This document shows, in pieces, positions 1-6,410 of a DNA stretch of 7,091 bases. The notes under the pieces were generated by a model that saw nothing but the letters and a program-made list of their open reading frames with translations, had not been told where the DNA came from and did not search any database. Source of the DNA: Deltaproteobacteria bacterium. Its GTDB lineage: Bacteria; Desulfobacterota_C; Deferrisomatia; Deferrisomatales; JACRMM01. Position 1 is the first letter of the stretch; each line of letters starts with the position of its first letter. The position numbers were made by a program, and so were the translations under genes. The stretch is from the NCBI GenBank assembly GCA_016218905.1, contig JACRCS010000408.1, positions 1-7,091 of the forward strand, given 5' to 3'.

Positions 1-260
1 CTGTTCTTCAGGCTGCGCCGCCCGAGGCTCGACGTCTCGCTCCGCCAGTGGTGGAGCTGGAAGGCGACGTCGACATACTCCTGGAACACCTGGGCCCGGC
101 GGCCCGCGTCGTCCTCGGCGGCGAGCCGCCGGAAGAGGTGGCGATGTGCGCGGCGCACGCCCTGGATCTCGATGGCCCGCGGCTCGTCGTTGAAGTGCCG
201 GGACGCGAGCGCCCACGGGGGGTGGTTGCATAGGTTCAGGGAGTGGCCGAAGGGGGGCAT
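1..260 (-). CDS. draT: NAD(+)--dinitrogen-reductase ADP-ribosyltransferase (DraT), N-terminal part, runs off the left edge
   Basis: The minus strand from the ATG at 260 is open to the window edge: 86 full codons, with the 3' part missing. The protein begins MPPFGHSLNLCNHPPWALAS, continues with RHFNDEPRAIEIQGVRRA, and reaches FQEYVDVAFQLHHW and RRSLKN. From memory these match the conserved N-terminal blocks of DraT (roughly 'N.CN.PPW.IAS..FN..P..LEIQGVRRA' and 'RRSLKNSYLRFLRGW'). Known members transfer ADP-ribose from NAD+ to one arginine of the nitrogenase iron protein NifH, inactivating nitrogenase when ammonium appears or energy drops. DraG reverses this and PII proteins control it. The family is about 250-300 residues, so two thirds lies outside. 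The ATG at 260 puts the conserved block about eight residues in, as usual. GTG at 290 in the same frame is possible, but it would overlap the sigma-54-like element. Only weak purines (GAAGAG) precede the ATG. No draG or nif gene is visible. Confidence 0.75.
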   Translation of the reverse strand, partial: MPPFGHSLNLCNHPPWALASRHFNDEPRAIEIQGVRRAHRHLFRRLAAEDDAGRRAQVFQEYVDVAFQLHHWRSETSSLGRRSLKN

Positions 261-273
261 GCGCTCTTCGCCA

Positions 274-289
274 TGCAAGCGAAACGCCA
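274..289 (-). promoter_or_regulatory. Candidate sigma-54 (RpoN) -24/-12 promoter for draT
   Basis: Read on the minus strand the site is TGGCGTTTCGCTTGCA. It has the TGGC and TTGCA blocks and the exact GG-N10-GC spacing of RpoN promoters (consensus TGGCAC-N5-TTGCA/T). Sigma-54 control fits draT, because nitrogen-fixation genes are commonly RpoN-dependent. One oddity is that a start 12 bases past the GC falls near 263, only three bases before the ATG at 260. The message would be almost leaderless. No TGT-N10-ACA NifA activator site was found between 290 and 437. The motif is seen directly; its use is inferred. Confidence 0.5.
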
Positions 290-368
290 CGGTACGGCCG
301 GGCCTTCGAACCCGCCGCCAAGAGACGTGTGCTGACGGTCGCGCGTGTTCGAGGTGCGCGGCGCCCTA

Positions 369-397
369 TGGACATCCTGCCGTCGACGTAGTGAAAT
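369..397 (+). promoter_or_regulatory. Candidate sigma-70 promoter for the yejABE(F) operon
   Basis: A -35-like TGGACA (369-374, five of six to TTGACA) and a -10-like TGAAAT (392-397, four of six to TATAAT) are separated by exactly 17 bases. They lie in a locally AT-richer patch of an otherwise very GC-rich spacer. Transcription would start near 404. That leaves a leader of about 34 bases carrying the Shine-Dalgarno GAGGGA at 428-433 before the yejA start at 438. This is inferred from motif and spacing only. Confidence 0.4.
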
Positions 398-437
398 AGC
401 GCTCCGTCGCCCCGTCCACGGTCTGTCGAGGGATCCC

Positions 438-2273
438 ATGCCACGATGCGTTGCCCTGCTCGCCCTCTCCCTGGCCGCCGCCCTCGCGGCGTCGGCCACG
501 GCCAACCCCCGGGTCGCGGTGTCGCACGCCCTCGCCATGCACGGCGACGGGAAGTACACGCCCGGCTTCAAGAGCTTCGACTACGCGAACCCGCGGGCAC
601 CGAAGGGCGGAGAGGTGCGGCTCGCCGCGATCGGCACGTTCAACAACTTGAACCCCTTCCTGCTCAAGGGCGTGCCGGCCGCGGGCGCCGGCTACCTCTT
701 CGACACGCTCACGGTGAGCTCCGAAGACGAGCCCTTCACCCGCTACGGCCTCCTGGCCGAAACGATCGACACCCCCGCCGACCGGTCCTGGGTCGCCTTC
801 ACGCTCCGGAAAGAGGCACGGTTCCACGACGGAAGCCCGGTGACCCCCGACGACGTGTTCTTCACGTTCGACACGCTCAAGACCAAGGGGCATCCGATGT
901 ATCGGGCCTATTACGCCAACGTGGTGCGGGCGGAGAAGGCGGGAGACCGCACGGTGAAGTTCGTCTTCAGCCCCGGCGACAACCGGGAGCTCCCCCTGAT
1001 CGTCGGCGAGCTCCCCGTGCTCTCGAAGAGGTACTTCACCTCCCACCCGTTCGATGACGTCACGCTGGAGGCGCCGCTGGGAAGCGGGCCCTACGAGGTG
1101 GCGGCGGTCGACCCTGGCCGCTCGATCACGTACCGGCGGGTCAAGGGCTACTGGGCCGCCAACCTGCCCGTCAACGCGGGCCGCTACAACTTCGACCGGA
1201 TCCGCTTCGACTACTACCGGGACACGACCATCTCGCTGGAGGCCTTCAAGGCCGGAAGCTACGACTTTCGCCTCGAAAACTCGTCCAAGGCGTGGGCCAC
1301 GGCCTACGACGTGCCGGCGGTGCGCCAAGGGCTGATCAAGAAGGAGGAGATCCCGAATCAGATGCCGACCGGCATGCAGGGATTCGTGTTCAACACCCGT
1401 AGGCCGCTCTTCCAGGACCGCCGGGTGCGCGAGGCGCTCGGCTACGCCTTCGACTTCGAGTGGAGCAACAAGAGCCTCTTCTACGGCGCCTATGCCCGCA
1501 CCAAGAGCTACTTCTCCAACTCCGAGCTGGCCTCGAGCGGCCTGCCCGGCAAGGAGGAGCTCCCGATCCTGAACCCCTTGCGGGGGCGGATCCCCGACGA
1601 GGTCTTCACGAAGGTGTACGAGCCGCCCCGGACCGACGGGTCCGGGAACGTACGGCAAGGCCTGCGGGCTGCGCTGGAGCTCCTGCGGCAGGCCGGGTGG
1701 GTCGTGGAAAACGAGCGGCTCGTGAACGCCAAGACGCGTCAACCGTTCGAGTTCGAGATCCTCCTCTCCGACCCCGTGTTCGAGAGAATCGTTCTGCCGT
1801 TCGCACGCAACCTGGAGCGGCTCGGGGTGAAGGCGTCGGTCCGCCTGGTGGACGACGCCCAGTACGAGAGGCGCGTGGAGCAGTTCGTATTCTACGTGAT
1901 CGTCCACACCTTCGGGCAGTCCCTGTCGCCGGGCAACGAGCAGCGCGACTTCTGGGGGGCCCAGAGCGCCGGCCAGCCCGGGAGCCGAAACGTCGCGGGC
2001 GTCAAGGACAGAGCGGTCGACGAGCTCGTCGACCTCGTCATCTCGGCCCCGGACCGAAACAGCCTGGTGGCGCGGACGCGGGCGCTGGACCGGGTGCTGC
2101 TCTGGGGCTTCTACCTGATCCCGCAGTATCACATCCGCGTGCACCGGGTGGCCTCCTGGGACCGCTTCGGACGACCCAAGGTCACTCCGAAGTACGACCT
2201 CGGTTTCGACACTTGGTGGATCGACCCGACCAAGGACGCCACGCTGGCGCGCAAGAAGAGCGGGGGGAGGTAG
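438..2273 (+). CDS. yejA: YejA: periplasmic solute-binding protein of the Yej peptide ABC importer
   Basis: The protein is 611 residues, close to E. coli YejA (about 600), and belongs to the extracellular solute-binding protein family 5 (SBP_bac_5, the OppA/DppA type). It captures peptides in the periplasm and hands them to YejB/YejE. In enterobacteria this system imports the peptide-nucleotide antibiotic microcin C. Residues 1-23 form a Sec signal peptide (MPRC, then a Leu/Ala-rich core, then ASATA). The mature part opens with the YejA-like [20 protein letters not shown] (about 30-49) and has [36 protein letters not shown] (129-144), GSGPYEV and [18 protein letters not shown]. The frame is open back to a GTG at 345. 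I chose the ATG at 438 because GAGGGA lies four bases upstream, the signal peptide starts there, and the longer form would run through the promoter candidate. yejB follows after 10 bases. The identity is strong; the natural substrate is not visible from sequence. Confidence 0.93.
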   Translation: MPRCVALLALSLAAALAASATANPRVAVSHALAMHGDGKYTPGFKSFDYANPRAPKGGEVRLAAIGTFNNLNPFLLKGVPAAGAGYLFDTLTVSSEDEPFTRYGLLAETIDTPADRSWVAFTLRKEARFHDGSPVTPDDVFFTFDTLKTKGHPMYRAYYANVVRAEKAGDRTVKFVFSPGDNRELPLIVGELPVLSKRYFTSHPFDDVTLEAPLGSGPYEVAAVDPGRSITYRRVKGYWAANLPVNAGRYNFDRIRFDYYRDTTISLEAFKAGSYDFRLENSSKAWATAYDVPAVRQGLIKKEEIPNQMPTGMQGFVFNTRRPLFQDRRVREALGYAFDFEWSNKSLFYGAYARTKSYFSNSELASSGLPGKEELPILNPLRGRIPDEVFTKVYEPPRTDGSGNVRQGLRAALELLRQAGWVVENERLVNAKTRQPFEFEILLSDPVFERIVLPFARNLERLGVKASVRLVDDAQYERRVEQFVFYVIVHTFGQSLSPGNEQRDFWGAQSAGQPGSRNVAGVKDRAVDELVDLVISAPDRNSLVARTRALDRVLLWGFYLIPQYHIRVHRVASWDRFGRPKVTPKYDLGFDTWWIDPTKDATLARKKSGGR

Positions 2274-2283
2274 GAGACTCGCC

Positions 2284-3399
2284 TTGTTCTCCTACGTCCT
2301 TCGCCGTCTGCTCTTTCTGGTGCCCACGCTCCTGGGGATCATGGCGGTCAATTTCTTCATCGTCCAGGCCGCCCCCGGCGGGCCCGTGGAGCAGATGATC
2401 GCCCGGATCAAGGGCTCCGCCGGCGAAGCCACGGCCCGGTTCGGCGGCACCGGGCAGGGGGAGGCCGGGGGGCAGGGTCAGGGACGGGGTCTGTCGGGAG
2501 GGTCGAGCGCCGCCTCGAAGTACCGCGGTGCGCGAGGGCTCGACCCGAAGCTCGTGGCCGATCTCGAGAAGCTCTACGGCTTCGACAAGCCCGTCCACGT
2601 CCGGTTCCTCCAGATGCTTCGGCGCTACGCGGTCTTCGATTTCGGCGAGAGCTTCTTCCGGGGCCGCCCGGTCGTCCGGCTGATCTTGGAGAAGCTGCCG
2701 GTGTCGATCTCGCTCGGCCTGTGGACGACGCTGCTCGTCTACCTCGTCTCGATTCCTCTCGGGGTGGCGAAGGCGGTGCGCGACGGGTCGACCTTCGACG
2801 TGTGGACGAGCGCGTTCGTCATCGTCGGCTACGCGATCCCGGGGTTCCTCTTCGCGGTGCTGCTGGTCGTCGTCTTTGCCGGCGGGGGCTTTCTCCACTG
2901 GTTCCCGCTGCGGGGCCTCGTCTCCGACCACTGGGCCGACCTCGCCTGGCCGGCGCGCGTGTTGGACTACTTCTGGCACCTCGCCCTGCCGGTGTTCGCC
3001 ATGGTGATCGGGGGGTTCGCGAGCCTCACCATGCTGACGAAGAACTCCTTCTTGGACGAGATCAACAAGCAGTACGTGGTCACCGCGCGGGCCAAGGGGC
3101 TCACCGAGCGCCGGGTCCTCTACGGCCACGTCTTCCGCAACGCCATGCTGCTCGTGATCTCGGGTTTTCCGGCCGCCTTCGTCGGCATCCTCTTCACCAA
3201 CTCGCTCTTGATCGAGATGATCTTCTCCCTCGACGGCCTGGGCCTGCTCTCCTTCGAGGCGACCGTGCAGCGCGACTACCCGATCGTGTTCGGTAGCCTC
3301 TACGTCTTCACCCTGATCGGACTCCTCCTGAACCTCGTGAGCGACCTGACCTACGTGGCCGTGGACCCGCGCATCGACTTCGAGAGCCGGGAGACCTGA
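2284..3399 (+). CDS. yejB: YejB: inner-membrane permease of the Yej peptide importer
   Basis: This 371-residue permease is of the BPD_transp_1 (DppB/OppB) type; E. coli YejB is about 364. With YejE it forms the membrane channel. Membrane segments are visible near 9-29, 141-163, 176-199, 232-252, 286-310 and 335-355. Family-typical stretches include the APGGPVEQ block (30-37), [18 protein letters not shown] and [17 protein letters not shown]. The EAA-type loop that contacts the ATPase is [17 protein letters not shown] (264-280). The C-terminus is [11 protein letters not shown], very close to the E. coli ending DPRIDFEGR. The start is TTG, supported by AGGAG at 2272-2276 seven bases upstream (inside the yejA stop region) and by the match of [10 protein letters not shown] to family N-termini. 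Residues 44-78, in the loop after the first membrane segment, are strongly Gly/Gln/Ala/Ser-rich; the E. coli loop is also Gly-rich but less repetitive. yejE begins two bases after the stop. Confidence 0.94.
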   Translation: MFSYVLRRLLFLVPTLLGIMAVNFFIVQAAPGGPVEQMIARIKGSAGEATARFGGTGQGEAGGQGQGRGLSGGSSAASKYRGARGLDPKLVADLEKLYGFDKPVHVRFLQMLRRYAVFDFGESFFRGRPVVRLILEKLPVSISLGLWTTLLVYLVSIPLGVAKAVRDGSTFDVWTSAFVIVGYAIPGFLFAVLLVVVFAGGGFLHWFPLRGLVSDHWADLAWPARVLDYFWHLALPVFAMVIGGFASLTMLTKNSFLDEINKQYVVTARAKGLTERRVLYGHVFRNAMLLVISGFPAAFVGILFTNSLLIEMIFSLDGLGLLSFEATVQRDYPIVFGSLYVFTLIGLLLNLVSDLTYVAVDPRIDFESRET

Positions 3400-3401
3400 T
3401 C

Positions 3402-4424
3402 GTGCGGCTCACGCCCCTGAACCGCCGCCGCCTCGAGAACTTCCGCGCCAACCGAAGGGGCTACTGGTCGCTGTGGATCTTCCTCTTCTTCTTCGTCCTG
3501 ACCCTGCCCGCCGAGTTCGTCGCCAACGAGAAGCCCCTCCTGGTGCGCTACGACGGCTCCTGGTACGTCCCGGTGGTCCGGTCGTACCCGGAGACGACCT
3601 TCGGCGGCGACTTCGCCACCGAGGCCCACTACCGCGACCCCCAGGTCCAGGAGCTGATCCGGAAGAAGGGGTGGATCCTCTGGCCGCCGCTGCGCTACAG
3701 CTACCAGACCATCAACTACGACCTGCCCGTGCCTGCGCCCGCGCCCCCGTCCCGGGAGAACTGGCTCGGAACCGACGACCAGGGCCGCGACGTTACGGCC
3801 CGGCTCGTCTACGGCTTTCGGATCTCGGTGCTCTTCGGCCTGGCCCTCACGCTGGCGAGCTCGGTCATCGGCGTCGCGGCCGGCGCGGTGCAGGGGTACT
3901 TCGGGGGTTGGCTCGACCTCTCCTTCCAGCGCTTCATCGAGATCTGGTCGGGCCTGCCCGTGCTCTACCTCCTCATCATCCTCTCGAGCTTCGTGGAGCC
4001 GAGCTTCTGGTGGCTCTTGGGGCTCATGCTCCTCTTCAGCTGGATGAACCTCGTGGGCGTGGTGCGGGCCGAGTTCTTGCGGGCGCGGAACTTCGACTAC
4101 GTCCGGGCGGCGCGGGCGCTCGGGGTCGGGGACGCGACGATCATGTTCCGGCACATGCTGCCCAACGCCATGGTCGCCACGCTCACCTTCCTGCCGTTCA
4201 TCCTGAACGGGTCGATCACGACGCTCACCTCGCTGGACTTCCTGGGGTTCGGTCTGCCGCCCGGCGCGCCGTCGCTGGGCGAGCTGTTACTGCAGGGCAA
4301 GGCGAACCTCCAGGCTCCGTGGCTCGGCATCACGGCGTTCCTGGTGCTCGCTCTGCTCCTGAGCCTCCTGATCTTCGTCGGCGAGGCGGCGCGGGATGCA
4401 TTTGATCCGCGGAAGACGGGGTAG
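3402..4424 (+). CDS. yejE: YejE: second inner-membrane permease of the Yej peptide importer
   Basis: The product is 340 residues, the same as E. coli YejE within a residue or so. It belongs to the DppC/OppC-type permeases and pairs with YejB. A positively charged N-terminus (NRRRLENFRANRRG) precedes the first membrane segment at about 21-40. A large periplasmic domain follows (about 41-120, including the block around YRDPQVQELIRKKGW), then the hallmark LGTDDQGRD (122-130). Further membrane segments lie near 138-163, 186-198, 203-221, 258-277 and 308-327. The EAA loop is YVRAARALGVGDATIMFRHM (233-252), followed by LPN. The end GEAARDAFDPRKTG is typical. The start is GTG, two bases after the yejB stop, with GGGAG at 3389-3393 inside the end of yejB, so translational coupling to yejB is likely. 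Unlike the tight junctions upstream, 203 bases separate it from yejF. Confidence 0.94.
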   Translation: MRLTPLNRRRLENFRANRRGYWSLWIFLFFFVLTLPAEFVANEKPLLVRYDGSWYVPVVRSYPETTFGGDFATEAHYRDPQVQELIRKKGWILWPPLRYSYQTINYDLPVPAPAPPSRENWLGTDDQGRDVTARLVYGFRISVLFGLALTLASSVIGVAAGAVQGYFGGWLDLSFQRFIEIWSGLPVLYLLIILSSFVEPSFWWLLGLMLLFSWMNLVGVVRAEFLRARNFDYVRAARALGVGDATIMFRHMLPNAMVATLTFLPFILNGSITTLTSLDFLGFGLPPGAPSLGELLLQGKANLQAPWLGITAFLVLALLLSLLIFVGEAARDAFDPRKTG

Positions 4425-4427
4425 AGC

Positions 4428-4441
4428 GCGGTCAGCGGTCA
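4428..4441 (+). repeat. Tandem heptamer GCGGTCA x2, left arm of a 14-bp inverted repeat
   Basis: Two head-to-tail copies of GCGGTCA begin three bases after the yejE stop codon. The exact reverse complement (TGACCGC x2) lies at 4612-4625, so the two pairs bracket almost the whole yejE-yejF gap. The outer span is 198 bases. No target-site duplication is evident outside the arms. Confidence 0.8.
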
Positions 4442-4443
4442 TC

Positions 4444-4457
4444 TTGAAGCTTGAAGC
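4444..4457 (+). repeat. Tandem heptamer TTGAAGC x2
   Basis: Two perfect copies of a different seven-base unit, TTGAAGC, follow the GCGGTCA pair after two bases. They run into a less regular stretch, CCAAAGCCCCAAAGGCC (4457-4473), which has near-repeats of AAAGCC/AAAGGC. The patch is clearly AT-richer than the flanking genes. The function is unknown; short heptanucleotide repeat arrays are known between genes in several bacterial groups. Confidence 0.7.
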
Positions 4458-4516
4458 CAAAGCCCCAAAGGCCGGCTGAGAATCAGAGACGCACACGTAG
4501 GATCTCTTGCGGGAGC

Positions 4517-4530
4517 TCACCGCTGAACGC
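4517..4530 (+). repeat. Degenerate pair of the TGACCGC heptamer
   Basis: TCACCGC followed directly by TGAACGC differs from TGACCGC x2 by one base in each unit. It has the same orientation as the right arm at 4612-4625. A short hairpin sequence, GGCT-GAC-AGCC (4535-4545), follows. This suggests that the gap was built from several rounds of heptamer duplication and decay. Confidence 0.45.
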
Positions 4531-4550
4531 GGGCGGCTGACAGCCCAAAT

Positions 4551-4557
4551 GGAGGGG
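4551..4557 (+). promoter_or_regulatory. Strong Shine-Dalgarno for the leader ORF upstream of yejF
   Basis: GGAGGGG sits seven bases before the ATG at 4565. It is the best ribosome binding site in the yejE-yejF gap. It serves the 18-codon ORF rather than yejF, whose own start is about 70 bases further on. Confidence 0.55.
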
Positions 4558-4564
4558 CAATTTC

Positions 4565-4621
4565 ATGCGAGCACGTGGACACAACCGGGAAGCTGGTTCT
4601 CCCGCCCCGACTGACCGCTGA
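4565..4621 (+). CDS. Putative 18-residue leader peptide ORF upstream of yejF
   Basis: ATG at 4565 opens a short frame, MRARGHNREAGSPAPTDR, ending at the TGA at 4619-4621. It has a near-ideal Shine-Dalgarno (4551-4557). It is in the same frame as yejF, whose ATG comes two codons after the stop (TGA CCG CCG ATG). The peptide is Arg-rich and resembles no leader I recognise. It has no run of one amino acid that would suggest classic attenuation. A plausible role is to load ribosomes that then reinitiate at yejF. Alternatively it is a chance ORF, or a former extension of YejF interrupted by the repeat. The stop codon itself lies in the second heptamer copy. Confidence 0.4.
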   Translation: MRARGHNREAGSPAPTDR

Positions 4622-4625
4622 CCGC
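4612..4625 (+). repeat. Tandem heptamer TGACCGC x2, right arm of the 14-bp inverted repeat
   Basis: Two copies of TGACCGC end two bases before the yejF ATG (4628), exactly where its ribosome binding site should lie. The second copy supplies the TGA that closes the leader ORF and blocks any in-frame upstream extension of YejF. It is the perfect reverse complement of 4428-4441. Confidence 0.8.
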
Positions 4626-4627
4626 CG

Positions 4628-6256
4628 ATGGCAGACAGCCTGCTTTCCGTCCGCGATCTCTCGGTCACCTTCGGCCGCGGCGCCTCCGAGGTCCGCGCCG
4701 TGCGGGGCGTCTCCTTCGACGTCTCGCGGGGCGAGACCGTGGCGCTGGTGGGGGAGAGCGGGTCGGGCAAGTCGGTGACGGCGCTCTCCGTCGTGCAGCT
4801 TCTGCCCTATCCCCAGGCGCACCACCCGGGCGGGAGCATCCTCTTCCAGGGCCGCGAGCTCCTGGGCGCGCCCGAGTCCACGCTCCAGCAGGTCCGTGGC
4901 GACCGGATCGGCATGATCTTCCAGGAGCCGATGACGTCCTTGAACCCGCTCCACTCGATCGAGAAGCAGGTCAACGAGGTGCTCTTCCTGCACAAGGGCT
5001 TGGGCCGGCCGGCGGCCCGCGAGCGCACCCTGGAACTGCTCTCGCTCGTCGGCCTGTCCGACGCGGTCTCGCGCCTCGGTGCCTACCCCCACCAACTCTC
5101 GGGCGGCGAGCGCCAGCGGGTCATGATCGCCATGGCGCTCGCCAACGAGCCCGACCTCCTGATCGCCGACGAGCCCACGACCGCGCTGGACGTCACGATC
5201 CAGGCCCAGATCCTGAAGCTCCTCAAAGACCTCCAGGCCCGCTTCGGCATGGCGCTGCTCTTCATCACCCACGACCTCGGCATCGTGCGCAAGTTCGCGG
5301 AGCGCGTGTGCGTCATGAGCGAGGGCGAGATCGTGGAGGCGGGACCCACGGCGGGTGTGTTCGAGCGCCCGGCGCACCCATACACGCAGCGGCTCCTGGC
5401 CGCCGAGCCCAAGGGCCGCCCCGTGGCCGCGCCCGCCGACGCGCCGGTGCTCCTGGAGGGGGCCGACGTGAAGGTGTGGTTCCCCCTCAAGAAGGGCGTC
5501 TTCGGCCGCGCGCTCACCCACGTGAAGGCCGTCGATGGGGTGAGCGTGACCGTGCGGGAGGGACACACCGTGGGAATCGTCGGCGAGAGCGGGTCGGGCA
5601 AGACCACGCTCGGCCTCGCGCTCCTTCGGCTCCTGAAGAGTGAGGGCCGGATCGCGTTTGCGGGGCGGGAGATCCAGGGGCTCACGTCCAAGGGCGTGCG
5701 GCCCCTGCGGCGCGAGATGCAGATCGTCTTCCAAGACCCCTACGGGAGCTTGAGCCCGCGGCTCTCCGTGGGGCAGATCGTGGGCGAGGGGCTCGGCGTT
5801 CACCGTCTCGGCGCCACCCCGGCCGACCGCGAGGTGCGCATCGTCGAGGCCCTGGAGGAGGTGGGGGTCGACCCTGACAGCCGGCACCGCTTTCCCCACG
5901 AGTTCTCGGGCGGTCAGCGCCAGCGCATCGCGATCGCCCGGGCCATGGTCCTCAAGCCCCGGTTCGTGGTCCTGGACGAGCCCACCTCGGCCCTGGACCG
6001 CTCGGTCCAGGCGCAGATCGTCGATCTCCTGCGCGACCTGCAGGCCCGCCACAACCTGGCCTACCTCTTCATCAGCCACGACCTGACGGTGGTCCGGGCC
6101 TTGAGCGACGAGGTGCTCGTCATGAAGGACGGCAAGGTCGTCGAACAGGGACCGGCCGAGCAACTCTTCGAGTGCCCCCGCGAGCCATACACCCGGGCTC
6201 TCCTGGCCGCGGCGTTCGAGCTCACGGCCGACGAGAGCGGCGCCGCACGAACGTAG
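4628..6256 (+). CDS. yejF: YejF: fused double ATPase subunit of the Yej peptide importer
   Basis: The 542-residue protein carries two complete ABC ATPase domains in one chain, as in E. coli YejF (about 529). It powers uptake through YejB/YejE at the cytoplasmic face. Domain 1 has Walker A GESGSGKS (42-49), Q-loop Q99, signature LSGGERQ (157-163), Walker B LLIADEP (177-183, catalytic E182) and H-loop H215. It ends with the oligopeptide-transporter tail HPYTQRLL (250-257). Domain 2 has Walker A GESGSGKT (319-326), Q369, FSGGQRQ (426-432), VVLDEP (447-452, E451), H484 and the tail PYTRALL (520-526). All key residues are present in both domains. ATG 4628 is the first possible start in frame, because TGA lies at 4619, and [15 protein letters not shown] matches family N-termini. 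No Shine-Dalgarno precedes it, only GC-rich repeat. Translation may therefore depend on the leader ORF at 4565. The ATPase may be made from the operon message or from an unidentified promoter in the gap. Confidence 0.95.
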   Translation: MADSLLSVRDLSVTFGRGASEVRAVRGVSFDVSRGETVALVGESGSGKSVTALSVVQLLPYPQAHHPGGSILFQGRELLGAPESTLQQVRGDRIGMIFQEPMTSLNPLHSIEKQVNEVLFLHKGLGRPAARERTLELLSLVGLSDAVSRLGAYPHQLSGGERQRVMIAMALANEPDLLIADEPTTALDVTIQAQILKLLKDLQARFGMALLFITHDLGIVRKFAERVCVMSEGEIVEAGPTAGVFERPAHPYTQRLLAAEPKGRPVAAPADAPVLLEGADVKVWFPLKKGVFGRALTHVKAVDGVSVTVREGHTVGIVGESGSGKTTLGLALLRLLKSEGRIAFAGREIQGLTSKGVRPLRREMQIVFQDPYGSLSPRLSVGQIVGEGLGVHRLGATPADREVRIVEALEEVGVDPDSRHRFPHEFSGGQRQRIAIARAMVLKPRFVVLDEPTSALDRSVQAQIVDLLRDLQARHNLAYLFISHDLTVVRALSDEVLVMKDGKVVEQGPAEQLFECPREPYTRALLAAAFELTADESGAART

Positions 6257-6282
6257 AAACGCATCGAGAGATCGGTCGCCTT

Positions 6283-6320
6283 TCGCCGGGAGGGCCTCGC
6301 TGCGTCCGGCTCTCCGGCGA
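6283..6320 (+). terminator. Possible hairpin terminator after yejF
   Basis: TCGCCGG (6283-6289) pairs perfectly with CCGGCGA (6314-6320). Three more pairs (GAG with CTC) form if one T is bulged. The 21-24 base loop is long. The following GTGTCTTCTCCCT is pyrimidine-rich but has no proper U-run, so this is at best a weak intrinsic terminator, 27 bases past the yejF stop. The downstream arm can also pair with 6382-6391. Confidence 0.3.
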
Positions 6321-6391
6321 GTGTCTTCTCCCTACCCCGCAGTGCGCCTCCGATCGCGTCCCCTGGCACAGCCGGCTTGTGCTCGCCGGAG
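6312..6391. repeat. Perfect 10-bp inverted repeat upstream of the receiver-PAS gene
   Basis: CTCCGGCGAG at 6312-6321 is the exact reverse complement of CTCGCCGGAG at 6382-6391, with 60 bases between them. A third related arm, TCGCCGGGAG, lies at 6283-6292. The middle arm can therefore pair with either outer arm, but not with both. The last arm falls in the spacer of the candidate promoter at 6377-6404. Confidence 0.5.
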
Positions 6392-6404
6392 GCAGGCCTA
6401 TTCT
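6377..6404 (+). promoter_or_regulatory. Possible promoter for the receiver-PAS gene
   Basis: TTGTGC (6377-6382) and TATTCT (6399-6404) are 16 bases apart. They match sigma-70 -35/-10 boxes at three and four of six positions. Transcription would begin near 6411, on the first ATG of the gene. That means either a leaderless message or a true start at the GTG at 6447, which has GAGGGAG upstream. Weak evidence. Confidence 0.25.
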
Positions 6405-6410
6405 GAGTTC

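Noticed and set aside
48..399. Short plus-strand frames at 48-233 and 172-399
   Set aside because: They overlap the draT-like reading on the minus strand, which has clear family blocks. The plus-strand products resemble nothing and lack ribosome sites.
345..437. Upstream GTG start for YejA (31 extra residues)
   Set aside because: The extension would bury the signal peptide internally, lacks a good ribosome site and crosses the promoter candidate. The ATG at 438 has GAGGGA upstream.
366..2144. Long open frame (592 codons) antisense to yejA
   Set aside because: It is a mirror of a high-GC gene. The product is Arg/Glu/Val/His-rich with no recognisable domain, and the sense strand is an unmistakable YejA.
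4487..4508. CACG...TTGC near 4494-4508 as a sigma-54 promoter for yejF
   Set aside because: The gap between the two blocks is nine bases rather than about four or five, and the upstream TGG is missing.
4425..4627. Autonomous insertion sequence in the yejE-yejF gap
   Set aside because: At 203 bases with no transposase-like frame and no target duplication, it can at most be a non-autonomous element or a repeat-built spacer.
4517..6163. Long open frame (548 codons) antisense to yejF
   Set aside because: It is a composition artefact. The sense strand holds two full sets of ABC ATPase motifs, and the antisense product is low-complexity.
6364..6382. Sigma-54-like TGGCACA...TTGTGC before the receiver-PAS gene
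   Set aside because: The spacing is two bases too long for the strict GG-N10-GC rule, and the second block is TTGT rather than TTGC.
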